A stretch of DNA of 64,000 nucleotides from JAUIAI01 sp049680625 (GTDB lineage: Bacteria; Pseudomonadota; Gammaproteobacteria; Burkholderiales; Burkholderiaceae_E): positions 1 through 64,000 of the forward strand of contig JBAUID010000072.1 in the NCBI GenBank assembly GCA_049680625.1. The letters are read 5' to 3'. Both the position numbers and the translations under genes were made by a program. Of this stretch, positions 1 through 9,093 are shown one piece after another (position 1 is the first letter of the stretch; every line of letters starts with the position of its first letter). Below the pieces are notes generated by a model. The model did no database searches, was not told where the DNA came from, and saw nothing but the letters and a program-made list of their open reading frames with translations.

Positions 1-1
1 C

Positions 2-463
2 TTTAATGCTGATGCTGGCGTAGACGGTGATGGCTTTCGCCTGCGCGGATCTGTCGAAATCGCGCCGCAAATTGTCTTAATGGGTGAGATGTTCAACCTA
101 AGTTTCGACAATGGCGGCTCGATAAAGGGCCTGATGGGTGGTGCTGGCTATTTGATCCGGTATGACCAGCAGTTTGACCTTCTGGGTTCATTCGAGTTGG
201 GCAATCTGAAAGCCCGGGGTCCAAACCCAAACCTTCCCACTTTGGATGAAACCGGTTTTCGGATCGGGCTCGGCGTTCGTGGCGTCCTCGCCCCGCAGGT
301 TGAAGGTTTTGGGCGATTCGTTTACGAAAACTTTGACACCTCAGACACGTATTTGGAAATTGGCGGTTTTTACCATGTCAACCAGCAGTTTCGGGTTGGT
401 GGTTCATTGCAGTTCGGGGGTGACCTCGACATGATGACAATTAGCGCGCGCTACTCGTTCTAA
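2..463 (+). CDS. Outer-membrane beta-barrel protein, C-terminal part
   Basis: The reading frame is open from base 2, so the gene begins before the window; the first in-window ATG (80) is probably internal. The roughly 153 visible residues alternate polar and hydrophobic positions in short strands separated by Gly/Asn/Asp-rich turns, and the chain ends in Tyr-Ser-Phe, the terminal aromatic residue that the BAM machinery recognises in outer-membrane barrels. No Cys is visible. This supports a small barrel or porin-like protein, but the exact family cannot be named. The downstream gene starts about 150 bp later and is probably a separate unit. Confidence 0.6.
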   Translation, partial: FNADAGVDGDGFRLRGSVEIAPQIVLMGEMFNLSFDNGGSIKGLMGGAGYLIRYDQQFDLLGSFELGNLKARGPNPNLPTLDETGFRIGLGVRGVLAPQVEGFGRFVYENFDTSDTYLEIGGFYHVNQQFRVGGSLQFGGDLDMMTISARYSF

Positions 464-614
464 GCGTTCTAAGGCGTTATCAACTGATTCTTAGCTTCCC
501 GATTTCCTGATCAAGCTGGCGGCGGGGGTGCTGCGTTGCGCCGCTTGCCGTTTGATGTGGTGCGTCGCACAATAGGCGGGTCACTATTCGTTACCACATC
601 AATAAGGGGCAGAT

Positions 615-1790
615 ATGTCAGATGTCGTTATAGCCGCAGCAGCCAGGACGCCGGTTGGTTCGTTTAACGGGGCATTCGCCAATACCCCAGCCCACTTGCT
701 GGGCAGTGCGGCCATCCAGGCCGCGCTGGCACGTGCCGGGGTTGATCCGGCCGACGTATCAGAAACTATTCTTGGCCAGGTTCTGACCGCAGGGCAAGGT
801 CAGAATCCGGCGCGTCAGGCGCATATTCATGCCGGGCTGCCTGTCGGCAGCGCTGCCTGGATCATTAACCAGGTGTGCGGCTCCGGCTTGCGCGCGGTGG
901 CTATTGCCGCCCAGCATGTTGCCCTCGGTGATGCGCAGATTGTGGTCGCCGGTGGCCAGGAAAGCATGTCCCTGGCACCCCACGTCGCACATCTTCGTGC
1001 CGGGCAGAAGATGGGCAATATGCAGCTTATCGACAGCATGATTCATGACGGTCTGTGGGACGCATTTAACGGCTATCACATGGGTGTGACAGCCGAAAAT
1101 GTGGCGGCTCAGTGGGAGATTGACCGGGCGGCCCAGGACGCGTTTGCCGTGGCCAGTCAGAACAAGGCGGAAGCAGCCCAGAAGGCCGGACGTTTTGCTG
1201 ATGAAATTGCACCGGTTACCGTCACGGAAAGGCGCAAAGAAATTGTTGTCGACGCTGATGAATACATCCGCCACGGCGCCAGCCTGGCTGACATGGAAAA
1301 GCTACGTCCGGCATTTGCCAAAGACGGTTCAGTCACGGCTGGTAATGCTTCCGGGCTGAATGATGGCGCGGCGGTTGTGCTGGTGATGTCTGCTGATGAA
1401 GCAAAACGCCGGGGTATCAAACCACTGGCCCGTATCGCCTCGTATGCAACCGTCGGGGTCGACCCGAAGGTCATGGGCAGCGGCCCAATCCCCGCCTCTC
1501 GCAAGGCCCTGGAAAAAGCCGGCTGGCAAGTGTCCGACCTTGATCTGGTCGAGGCGAATGAGGCCTTTGCAGCACAAGCCTGTGCTGTTAACAAAGATAT
1601 GGGCTGGAACCCTGAGATTGTCAATGTTAACGGTGGTGCTATTGCGATCGGCCACCCGATTGGGGCGTCGGGCTGCCGGATTCTCAATACCTTGTTGTTC
1701 GAGATGCAACGTCGTGATGCCGGTAAAGCGCTGGCAACCCTTTGCATTGGCGGAGGCATGGGCGTTGCGATGTGTCTTGAGCGTGTCTGA
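615..1790 (+). CDS. phaA: Acetyl-CoA C-acetyltransferase (thiolase II)
   Basis: The 391-residue length is typical of biosynthetic/degradative thiolase II, which condenses two acetyl-CoA to acetoacetyl-CoA or runs in reverse. The nucleophile lies in NQVCGSGLRA (Cys88), the catalytic His in GGAIAIGHPIGASG (His347) and the second acid/base Cys in CIGGGMG (Cys377). An AAGGGGCA ribosome-binding site precedes the ATG. A thioesterase and an MFS carrier follow closely in the same direction, suggesting short-chain acyl-CoA metabolism. The symbol could equally be atoB; no PHB synthase is visible to decide. Confidence 0.93.
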   Translation: MSDVVIAAAARTPVGSFNGAFANTPAHLLGSAAIQAALARAGVDPADVSETILGQVLTAGQGQNPARQAHIHAGLPVGSAAWIINQVCGSGLRAVAIAAQHVALGDAQIVVAGGQESMSLAPHVAHLRAGQKMGNMQLIDSMIHDGLWDAFNGYHMGVTAENVAAQWEIDRAAQDAFAVASQNKAEAAQKAGRFADEIAPVTVTERRKEIVVDADEYIRHGASLADMEKLRPAFAKDGSVTAGNASGLNDGAAVVLVMSADEAKRRGIKPLARIASYATVGVDPKVMGSGPIPASRKALEKAGWQVSDLDLVEANEAFAAQACAVNKDMGWNPEIVNVNGGAIAIGHPIGASGCRILNTLLFEMQRRDAGKALATLCIGGGMGVAMCLERV

Positions 1791-1807
1791 ATCGTCGGAT
1801 AAGCCCT

Positions 1808-2263
1808 TTGGATAAGCCGCTGCCTGATGCCGTGATTGCGACAGCACAATCTACTGAAACCCTTGAAGCCAGCGAACCGCAGGGTGAGCTGACCCTGCGA
1901 ACGCTGGCAATGCCGGCTGATGCCAACCCGGCGGGTGACATTTTTGGTGGCTGGGTTTTGTCACAGATGGATATTGCCGGCGGCATGTACGCGGGACAAA
2001 TTGCCCACGGTCGGGTGGCGACGGTGGCAATCAACGCAATGACGTTTATCCGCCCGGTATTTGTTGGCGATGTCTTGTGTGTTTATGCGAGTACTGAACG
2101 TATCGGCAGAACGTCAATCGCGGTGCACCTCGAGGCCTGGGTACTCCGGTCACGGCAAGGCGGCAGGGTGCGCGTCACCGATGGAATTTTTGTTTTTGTG
2201 GCGCTCGATAGTCAGGGCAAGTCCCGGCCGTTGCCAGATAGCCTGCGTAACGCTGGTGAGTGA
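1808..2263 (+). CDS. yciA: YciA-type acyl-CoA thioesterase (hot-dog fold)
   Basis: This small cytoplasmic thioesterase of the YciA/BACH class hydrolyses acyl-CoA esters. The diagnostic stretch LRTLAMPADANPAGDIFGGW near residue 30 matches the YciA N-terminus, including the catalytic Asp, and the segment with TFIRPVFVGD is the usual second hot-dog motif. There is no ATG at the expected place: the frame opens at TTG 1808, and GTG 1832 is an alternative. The gene starts 17 bp after the thiolase and its stop overlaps the next gene, so it sits in a short operon. Confidence 0.85.
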   Translation: MDKPLPDAVIATAQSTETLEASEPQGELTLRTLAMPADANPAGDIFGGWVLSQMDIAGGMYAGQIAHGRVATVAINAMTFIRPVFVGDVLCVYASTERIGRTSIAVHLEAWVLRSRQGGRVRVTDGIFVFVALDSQGKSRPLPDSLRNAGE

Positions 2264-3482
2264 GCCGGTCCAGCCGGTTATACCAGTTCATCCGGCGCCG
2301 GTTCGTGCCCTGGTAGTAACTTTGGCGGTTCAGACACTGGCAGCGATGGCGCAGCAAACACCGGTTGTCCTGGCCGTTGTTTTGGCCGCCATGCTGGGGA
2401 TAGGCGCCGAGAAAATTGGTTTTTTCACTGGCCTTGTTTACCTGATGGCGCTGACATCCGGCCTGATTCTGAGCACCCGCATTGCGCAGTTTGGTGCGGT
2501 TCGCTTTAGCCAATTGTCGATGGTCAGTTGCGCCTTCGGATTATTCGCTGTCGCCGTTGGCAGCATTCACCTGCTGATTGTTGCCGCTTTACTATTGGGG
2601 GTTGGCTACGGCCTGGCAAATCCGACTGCAGCGGTTATTCTCGGGCAGCATGCGCCAGTGAACAATCGTGGTTTGTATTTCAGCCTGAAGCAAACCGGTG
2701 TCCCATTGGGCATTGCCTTATGCGGTCTGCTTGTGCCGTCCTTGCTGAGCCTTTGGGGTTTACGTGGTGCCGCCCTCAGCGTTGCCGCCATCTGCCTGTT
2801 GTGCGCTGCGTTATTGCAACCAACAGTTGCCCGCTTTGATCGCCCGACCGGTGTGAATACGTCGCGCGGTAACAGCCTTCTGGCACCACTTCAGAAAATT
2901 CTGGCGATGCCCGGTTTACGGCGGCTCGGTATGGTGTCTTTTGCATATGCGGCCGCCCAGGTGTGTTTCCTGACCTTTCTGGTTGTTTACCTGACCACTG
3001 AACGGTCGATGTCGCTGGTAATCGCTGCCTCCACCCTGGCAGCGGGCCAGGCGGCCAGTGTCGTCGGCCGGCCTTTCTGGGGTTGGGTTGCCGACCGGTG
3101 GGGCAATCCAGCCTTGATTCTCGGCTGTCTGGGGCCTGTGATGGGCGTGGCCTTTGTTGTATTGGCTTTATTGCCTGAGCATGCGGGTACATACACTGCT
3201 TATCTTGCTGCCATGTTTTGCGCCGCTACCGCGGTTGCCTGGAATGGCGTTTTTTATGCCGAGTTAGTTAATCAGGCTGATGCCAGTACGCTGGCAGAGG
3301 TCACCGGGGGCGTCCAGGCGCTGACGTTTGCCGGTGCAATGACCGGGCCGATTGTGTTCAGTCTGGCGGTGTCTGTTACCCAATCGTATCAGTGGGTTTT
3401 TCTGGCCCTGGCGGTACTGCCGACCGTGGTTGGCGTGATTGCATTGCTGAATATTCGCAAGCCGGCGCCAGTTATCAACTGA
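2256..3482 (+). CDS. MFS transporter
   Basis: The protein has about 408 residues with some twelve hydrophobic segments and a long central polar loop, the usual major facilitator layout in the inner membrane. The segment RPFWGWVADRWG resembles the loop 2-3 signature of the superfamily, here at the start of the second half. The open frame reaches back to 2061, but that stretch lies inside the thioesterase gene. GTG 2256 overlaps the thioesterase stop by 8 bp and gives a normal N-terminus before the first membrane segment, so I chose it. Substrate unknown; the context hints at an organic acid. Confidence 0.82.
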   Translation: MSEPVQPVIPVHPAPVRALVVTLAVQTLAAMAQQTPVVLAVVLAAMLGIGAEKIGFFTGLVYLMALTSGLILSTRIAQFGAVRFSQLSMVSCAFGLFAVAVGSIHLLIVAALLLGVGYGLANPTAAVILGQHAPVNNRGLYFSLKQTGVPLGIALCGLLVPSLLSLWGLRGAALSVAAICLLCAALLQPTVARFDRPTGVNTSRGNSLLAPLQKILAMPGLRRLGMVSFAYAAAQVCFLTFLVVYLTTERSMSLVIAASTLAAGQAASVVGRPFWGWVADRWGNPALILGCLGPVMGVAFVVLALLPEHAGTYTAYLAAMFCAATAVAWNGVFYAELVNQADASTLAEVTGGVQALTFAGAMTGPIVFSLAVSVTQSYQWVFLALAVLPTVVGVIALLNIRKPAPVIN

Positions 3483-3492
3483 ATGCTTCAAA

Positions 3493-5061
3493 CTAAATAG
3501 TTGATGCGCCGCAAGCGGTTACCTGGTAGCGGTCATAACCCGGTCCGCGCTCGATCAAGTGGCCCACCTCAACGCTAATATCACCGGCAGGCAGTTCAAA
3601 ACGAACCCTGCAGCCCGAGCGAATCGTATCTGGCGAGATAAAAACTGAGGCTTCCCTGCGGCTTCCGTATTCAGAGCCGAGAAAGTAAGCCTCACCAGGT
3701 TGACTTCCGCACAGGCGGACGGCCAGCGGGTCGCCGCGCAGTGTCTGGACGGCAACCCGTTGTCCGGTCTGTCCGTCAGTGCCATTCAGAATGTGTTCGA
3801 CACGTCGCACCCGGCCCAGGCGTAGCCCGCTTGTGCCAAAAGCAGGGTTGGGAATCATGTCCAGGGCAACCAGCGTGTTGATCGCCGGCGCTGGTTTATT
3901 CGCATAACGTTCAAAGACAACCCGTTCCTGGTCGATGCCGGTAACGCAGGCTGACTCGGCCTGACTGGTGAATGCCTGGGTCGGAGCCGCCACCTCTCGG
4001 TCGATCGTCGCAACCGTGTGTTGTTGCTCGTAGCGGGCATATTCGTATGCTTTGGTCGTGGTTGATATACTGGTCGGCAGGCCAAATGCGATCCGGGTTT
4101 TGGGATAGTTCACCAGCTGCATGTTTGGCCAGCGCCAGGCGGCGCTCCAGCGGATTCGTAAGTCGTCATTCAGTGCGCTGATCTCAGACACACTGAGACT
4201 GCAATTTCGATCCTGGACAGCATTCATACGGGCTTTGTCTGCCGTGATTTCATCCTTGGTTCGTGCCAGGCCAGACAACAACCGGTGGGTGTCCAGCCGA
4301 ACCTGGTACTGACGCCCAAGAATCATTGACGGGCCGTATGGGTTCTCTGACGCTTTGCCAGCTGGCTCGATCCGAAACCCGGTTTTGTCCGCATTCGTCC
4401 GTGCGAGAAATTCGACCCATTGACCCTGTGCCGGTGTTCGCTCTGAATAGCCGGCAACATGCATCAACAGCGGGTAAGTGATCAGCGCCCGGGCGGTGAT
4501 TTTTACGCCCGATGCCGCCGACGCTTCGAAAATTTCGTCGAGGAATGTTGTTTCCCGCACTTGTCGGCCCAGGCTGGCCAGGTCAACCCACAAGTCGTCA
4601 TCGACCACGACCCGGCACAGCAATCTACCGCAAATCCGATTCGATTGTATTTCGAGAGCGCGCAGTAAAGGCATTGTGTTCTTGAGGCTGTTACTGGCAC
4701 CAGGAATGAAGGACAGACGCGGGCGCGGTGCGAACTCCATCGCAGGATGCAATGCGCGGTATGAACACGTCAGCGCTTCGAGACATTGGTCGAGCTTGCG
4801 CAGTTGCGCACTGAAGCGATTGAAATGGGGGGCAGGGGCACGTCGTGCCTGACTGAATAATGGCTGCGCATTGGCAACAATTCGCTGGCGCAAAAGTTCA
4901 AGAATACGAAAGCCAACCGTTGGTGAAAAATCTCCGTCCGCAACCCGAACCAGTAGGTTTGCCAGTTCAGCGACTGGTAGCAGCGCATTGTCTGCGCCAA
5001 TTGGATGTGATGCCAGCCAGCGCTGGCAGTCGCCAGCATTGCGGATCTGATTAATAGCCAT
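3493..5061 (-). CDS. Unidentified 522-residue protein, possible C-terminal PilZ-like domain
   Basis: No signal peptide or membrane segment is visible, so the protein is probably cytoplasmic. The first 110 residues look helical and include FSPTVGFRILELLRQRI; the middle is mixed. The last 110 residues look like a small beta-barrel, with GLRLGRVRRVEHILNG, a REASVF segment and closing GPGYDRYQV. The RxxxR-like arrangement and barrel pattern recall PilZ (cyclic di-GMP binding) domains, but the D/NxSxxG signature is not evident, so this is a weak guess. The gene is convergent with the MFS gene and lies 230 bp beyond the ABC operon on the same strand. Confidence 0.6.
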   Translation of the reverse strand: MAINQIRNAGDCQRWLASHPIGADNALLPVAELANLLVRVADGDFSPTVGFRILELLRQRIVANAQPLFSQARRAPAPHFNRFSAQLRKLDQCLEALTCSYRALHPAMEFAPRPRLSFIPGASNSLKNTMPLLRALEIQSNRICGRLLCRVVVDDDLWVDLASLGRQVRETTFLDEIFEASAASGVKITARALITYPLLMHVAGYSERTPAQGQWVEFLARTNADKTGFRIEPAGKASENPYGPSMILGRQYQVRLDTHRLLSGLARTKDEITADKARMNAVQDRNCSLSVSEISALNDDLRIRWSAAWRWPNMQLVNYPKTRIAFGLPTSISTTTKAYEYARYEQQHTVATIDREVAAPTQAFTSQAESACVTGIDQERVVFERYANKPAPAINTLVALDMIPNPAFGTSGLRLGRVRRVEHILNGTDGQTGQRVAVQTLRGDPLAVRLCGSQPGEAYFLGSEYGSRREASVFISPDTIRSGCRVRFELPAGDISVEVGHLIERGPGYDRYQVTACGASTI

Positions 5062-5203
5062 TGGGCCTCCTCGATATCCGACCCTGGCTGATTAGATTGT
5101 TGGAGACGTTATCTTGTCTGCTATCCGGGCCTCTGGCATACACTGGCCACCCAAAGGTAAATTCAGACCGACAGGCGGAGTAATAGAGCAGAAACACCAA
5201 ATA

Positions 5204-5233
5204 AGAACCGGCGGGGTTTAGGCCACCGCCGGC
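5204..5233 (-). terminator. Probable terminator of the ABC-importer operon
   Basis: Read on the minus strand, arms CCGGCGG (5226-5232) and CCGCCGG (5208-5214) form a GC-rich stem, followed by TTCTTATTT. It lies about 60 nt beyond the livF stop. A second hairpin (5262-5281, arms GGTTTGC/GCAAACC) lies closer to the stop without a T-run. Confidence 0.45.
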
Positions 5234-5291
5234 TATCCGCAGATTTGCACAAACGTGTAAGGGTTTGCCAAATAGCAAACCAGAATTCCAG

Positions 5292-6011
5292 CTAAATTGC
5301 CAGATATTCCTGACGCAGCTTGTCATCGTTCAGGACGGCCTCTGCCGTGCCGTCGAATACAACAGTGCCCATGTCCAGAATGAGGGCACGGTCAGCAAGC
5401 GTCAAGGCAGCGACGGCATTTTGTTCGACAATAATTGTGGTCATGCCGAGCTTTTTGATTTCCTGGAGGGTGCGTTCAATTTCCTGGACAATCACCGGGG
5501 CGAGGCCTTCATAGGGTTCATCGAGCAAGAGGAGTTTGACATCGCGCGCCAGGGCTCTGGCCACTGCCAGCATTTGCTGCTCGCCGCCTGATAATGTAAT
5601 TCCTTCTTGTTTACGCCGTTCGCCAAGGCGGGGGAACAATTCGTAGAGGCGGTCAATCGACCAGCCAACCGGTGGTGCGATCTGAGCGAGTTCAAGGTTT
5701 TCGTGTACCGTCAGCCCGGGGATGATTCGCCGGTCTTCAGGCACCAGGGAGATGCCGTTTTGTGCCGCTTTAAAACTCTTGTGCTCATGCAGGGGGAAAC
5801 CATCCAGCCAGATTTCCCCTTGATTCAACTGCGGATCATCCAGGCGCGCCAGTGCGCGTAATGTCGAGGTCTTACCGGCACCATTGCGACCGAGCAGGGC
5901 CAGGATTTCGCCTTCGTTAACGTCAAAACTAACGCCTTGAACGATATAGCTTTCACCATAGTAGGCATGAATATCGCGGGCTGAGAAGTAAGCTGTATCA
6001 GTCATGGTCAT
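5292..6011 (-). CDS. livF: HAAT-family ABC transporter ATPase, LivF type
   Basis: This is one of two ATPases energising a branched-chain amino acid type (HAAT) importer. It shows Walker A GRNGAGKTS, the ABC signature LSGGEQQ and Walker B LLLLDEPYEGLAP, and its 239 residues are typical of LivF, the shorter subunit. Its ATG overlaps the livG stop by one base (TAATG), indicating translational coupling, and it is the last gene of the five-gene operon. The ligand cannot be read from the ATPase; amino acids, amides or urea are all carried by this family. Confidence 0.9.
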   Translation of the reverse strand: MTMTDTAYFSARDIHAYYGESYIVQGVSFDVNEGEILALLGRNGAGKTSTLRALARLDDPQLNQGEIWLDGFPLHEHKSFKAAQNGISLVPEDRRIIPGLTVHENLELAQIAPPVGWSIDRLYELFPRLGERRKQEGITLSGGEQQMLAVARALARDVKLLLLDEPYEGLAPVIVQEIERTLQEIKKLGMTTIIVEQNAVAALTLADRALILDMGTVVFDGTAEAVLNDDKLRQEYLAI

Positions 6012-6766
6012 TACACTTGTGCGCTGCCGAGATAGGCTTCCCGCACTTTCGGATTACCCTTGATGTTTTCAGGTTGATCTTCAACAATGACGGTGCCCTG
6101 GGCCAGTACGCTGATGCGCTCGGCAAGGGAAAACACCACGTGCATATCATGTTCAATGACAACCATCGTAATTCCGCGGCCGGCAATTTCCTTAAGGAGG
6201 TCAATTGTGCTGTTGGTGTCAGCACGGCTCATGCCGGCTGTGGGTTCGTCTAGCAGCAGTAGCTTCGGTTTCTGAACCAGGCACATGGCCAGTTCCAGCC
6301 GGCGCTTGTCACCACGACTCAGGCTGCCCGCATGCCGGTCCAGCATGTCGCCAAGGCCGACATCGCCGAGCATGGCCGCCGCTTTGTCGCGCAACTCGGA
6401 TTCGTTACCGACAGAGCCCCAGGCTTTGAGGCGGAAGGCGCCGTCGCGGGCTGCAAATGCGGGAATCATCACGTTTTCGAGCAGGGTCTGATCGGCAAAA
6501 ATTTCTGGTGTCTGAAAAACCCGGCTGACGCCAGCCTGATTTATTGCATGGGGGCTGATGCCCAGCAGAGACTGACCGTTAAAATTGACCGAACCGGTAT
6601 CCGGAATCAGGCGACCAATGAAACAATTCAGCAGGGTTGACTTACCCGCGCCGTTTGGTCCGATGATCGCATGAACGCTGCCGTCAGCAATATTCAGATT
6701 AACATCGTTCAGCGCCTGCAATCCGCCGAAGCGTTTATTCACGCCCTGTACTTCTAACAGTGCCAT
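6011..6766 (-). CDS. livG: HAAT-family ABC transporter ATPase, LivG type
   Basis: This is the second ATPase of the importer, 251 residues. Visible motifs are Walker A GPNGAGKST, signature LSRGDKRRLE (LSRGD rather than LSGGQ, a common LivG variant) and Walker B LLLLDEPTAGM. The C-terminal tail with NPKVREAYLG is the characteristic LivG ending that contacts the permeases. It follows the permease gene livM by 5 bp and overlaps livF by 1 bp. Confidence 0.9.
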   Translation of the reverse strand: MALLEVQGVNKRFGGLQALNDVNLNIADGSVHAIIGPNGAGKSTLLNCFIGRLIPDTGSVNFNGQSLLGISPHAINQAGVSRVFQTPEIFADQTLLENVMIPAFAARDGAFRLKAWGSVGNESELRDKAAAMLGDVGLGDMLDRHAGSLSRGDKRRLELAMCLVQKPKLLLLDEPTAGMSRADTNSTIDLLKEIAGRGITMVVIEHDMHVVFSLAERISVLAQGTVIVEDQPENIKGNPKVREAYLGSAQV

Positions 6767-6771
6767 AGTCG

Positions 6772-7950
6772 CTAACCCTCTTTGCCTGCTTTACCGCGAT
6801 TGGAAATCTTTCGTCCGAGATCGGTGATGCCGCCAATCAGCCCGCCCGGTAGAAAAATGACGACAATCATAAACATTACGCCAAGCGTCAAGTGCCAACC
6901 TTTGCCGACAAACGGGTAAATGATAGTGACCATAAAGTCTTGAACCCCATCGGGTAGAAACGAAAACCATTGATGTAATAAGCTGTCGTTGATTTTCGAG
7001 AAGATGTTCTCAAGGTACTTGATCAGACTGGCCCCAAGAACAGGGCCAATCAAGGTGCCAACGCCGCCTAGAATTGTCATCAGGACAACTTCACCTGATG
7101 CGGTCCATTGCATACGTTCTGCGCCGGCAAGAGGGTCCATGGAGACCATTAAACCACCAGCGAGGCCCGCGTACATACCCGAGATCAGGAATGCGGCCAT
7201 CATATAGGGCCGGGTATTGACCCCTGTAAAACTCAAGCGCTGGCTATTGGACTTAATTCCTTTGAGCATCATGCCAAACGGCGAGCGGAAAATCCGAATC
7301 GACACGTAGAAAGCAATCAACATAATGAGGGCACATACGTAATAGCCTACGTTGAAAGTCCATAACCAGTCGCCAAAGCTGATCTCCCAGCTGTGCCGCA
7401 TCTCGAGACCAAATAATGATGGTGCCGGTATGTTGCCGCTGGAACTGGCTGCGCCATCAAGAATCCGTGGGTCGTTCAATGCAGTCTGGAGTCCGGTTTC
7501 ACCACCGGTGATCGGAGTCAGTACAGACGCGGCAAGTGCAAACGACATTTGTGCAAACGCGAGTGTGAGAATAGAAAAGTAGATGCCTGATCGGCGCAGC
7601 GATATCCAACCAATAATGAACGCGAACACGCCGGCAACAAACGTGGACACGATGATGGCAGGAATTACGTTTACCGTAAGCAATTTAAGCATCCAGACAC
7701 CGGCATAAGAGCCGGCGCCAAGGAATGCTGCGTGTCCAAAACTCAGGTATCCGGTGAGACCGAACAGAATGTTGAAGCCGATTGCAAAGATTCCAAAGAT
7801 GACGAAGCGCTGCATCAAATCCGGATATCCCGCGTTGAACTGCGAAAACTGCGAGCCTTCCGGAAACGGATTCAGCAGTATTGGAGCCGCCACGACGAGT
7901 ACGAATACCAGCAGCAGTAACAAGAAATCTTTTTTATTGAGTCCAAGCAT
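6772..7950 (-). CDS. livM: HAAT-family ABC transporter permease, LivM type
   Basis: Inner-membrane permease of 392 residues with about ten hydrophobic segments. The family motif GLTGYLSFGHAAFLGAGSYA lies near residue 65-85, and the ATPase-contact loop EAA-like segment with GGVGTLIGPVLGA lies near 290. Relative to short LivM proteins there is an extra periplasmic segment near residues 125-165, rich in Thr/Gly/Ser. It lies 5 bp after livH and 5 bp before livG. Confidence 0.88.
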   Translation of the reverse strand: MLGLNKKDFLLLLLVFVLVVAAPILLNPFPEGSQFSQFNAGYPDLMQRFVIFGIFAIGFNILFGLTGYLSFGHAAFLGAGSYAGVWMLKLLTVNVIPAIIVSTFVAGVFAFIIGWISLRRSGIYFSILTLAFAQMSFALAASVLTPITGGETGLQTALNDPRILDGAASSSGNIPAPSLFGLEMRHSWEISFGDWLWTFNVGYYVCALIMLIAFYVSIRIFRSPFGMMLKGIKSNSQRLSFTGVNTRPYMMAAFLISGMYAGLAGGLMVSMDPLAGAERMQWTASGEVVLMTILGGVGTLIGPVLGASLIKYLENIFSKINDSLLHQWFSFLPDGVQDFMVTIIYPFVGKGWHLTLGVMFMIVVIFLPGGLIGGITDLGRKISNRGKAGKEG

Positions 7951-7955
7951 CGCGA

Positions 7956-8990
7956 TTACTCCATAACACCCTTGCGTCCCAGAAGACCTCGGGGCCGCGC
8001 AAGAAGAATTAATATTGCCGCCAGATAAATCACGACTTGATTGATACCAGGTATTACTTCGATCACCTCACGCATTGAGGCAAAGCTTTCCAGCGTCCCG
8101 AGTATGAAGCCGGCCAGCACTGCGCCCGGTAGTGACCCCATGCCGCCGACCACAACCACCACGAATGAAATGACCAGAAAATCCATTCCCATGGTGTAGC
8201 TTGGCGGATTTATTGGCGTATACATCACGCCAGCCAGACCGGCGACCGCGGCAGCAATACCAAAGGTGATCGTGAAGCGCTTGTCAATGTCGATGCCCAG
8301 CAAGCCGACCGTCTCGCGGTCCGCCATCCCGGCTCTGACGACCATACCGAATGTGGTGAATTGCAGAAAGGCAAATACCGCACCGATCACCACAAGAGAA
8401 AATAGAAAGTACACGATGCGCCAGTACGGATACATCACGGTGTTTGGTTCAAAGCCAACGAGTTGGCCAAAGTCAAAGGTGCCAACGAAGGCATCTGGCG
8501 CAGGTACCGGTATCTGGTTGGCGCCAAAATATGCCTTAATGATTTCCTGCAAAACGATGGCAAGGCCAAATGTGACCAGGATCTGGTCGGCATGTGGTCG
8601 CTTGTAGAAATGTTTGATCAGGCCGCGCTCTATGGCGAAACCAAGGAGCAACATAATTGGAATCGCAAACAGGATGGCCAGCGGTACAGACCAGTCGATG
8701 ATGGTCTGGCCGGCAACCTCACCGAACCATTGCTCTACGAATGGCGTCTTGATTTTCAGTGGATTGCCCAGAAAATCGGTTTTCGTTGCATGCTGCGTCA
8801 CCACTGAGAGATTCAGTATTCTCTGCAGCGTCACGGCACAGAACGCGCCGACCATGAACAGCGCACCATGGGCGAAGTTAACAACCCCAAGAGTGCCAAA
8901 GATAAGTGTCAGCCCCAATGCAATCAAAGCATAGGCGCTGCCCTTGTCCAGACCATTCAATATCTGTAGCAGTAGAGCAGAGAGTTCCAT
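7956..8990 (-). CDS. livH: HAAT-family ABC transporter permease, LivH type
   Basis: Inner-membrane permease of 344 residues and partner of LivM. Diagnostic features are GLTLIFGTLGVVNFAHGALF near residues 27-46, DKRFTITFGIAAAVAGLAGV near 235 and GGMGSLPGAVLAGFILG near 290. Two hydrophilic insertions, around residues 65-95 and 155-175, make it longer than E. coli LivH. It follows the binding-protein gene after a 103-bp gap containing two hairpins. Confidence 0.88.
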   Translation of the reverse strand: MELSALLLQILNGLDKGSAYALIALGLTLIFGTLGVVNFAHGALFMVGAFCAVTLQRILNLSVVTQHATKTDFLGNPLKIKTPFVEQWFGEVAGQTIIDWSVPLAILFAIPIMLLLGFAIERGLIKHFYKRPHADQILVTFGLAIVLQEIIKAYFGANQIPVPAPDAFVGTFDFGQLVGFEPNTVMYPYWRIVYFLFSLVVIGAVFAFLQFTTFGMVVRAGMADRETVGLLGIDIDKRFTITFGIAAAVAGLAGVMYTPINPPSYTMGMDFLVISFVVVVVGGMGSLPGAVLAGFILGTLESFASMREVIEVIPGINQVVIYLAAILILLARPRGLLGRKGVME

Positions 8991-9012
8991 TGAATCCCTT
9001 ACACAAGGTAAG

Positions 9013-9081
9013 GCTCTGGACCGGTGTTCAGTCCAGAGCTAATTGGTAATAAGGTGTTGCACCAGCATTCGCCGGTGCAAC
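9013..9081 (-). promoter_or_regulatory. Two intercistronic hairpins between binding-protein and permease genes
   Basis: The first hairpin has perfect 9-bp arms GCTCTGGAC (9013-9021) and GTCCAGAGC (9031-9039). The second has perfect 8-bp arms GTTGCACC (9056-9063) and GGTGCAAC (9074-9081). Neither is followed by a T-run on the minus strand. Such structures behind binding-protein genes commonly slow 3' exonuclease decay or cause partial termination, so that more binding protein than permease is made. That role is inferred here. Confidence 0.55.
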
Positions 9082-9093
9082 TGCGGGTACTTG

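Noticed and set aside
759..1274. Long antisense frame over the thiolase gene
   Set aside because: A codon-bias shadow of the thiolase, as with other long antisense frames over parE, moeA and htpG.
2061..2255. Upstream extension of the MFS frame
   Set aside because: It lies inside the thioesterase gene and adds polar sequence without similarity; GTG 2256 is better.
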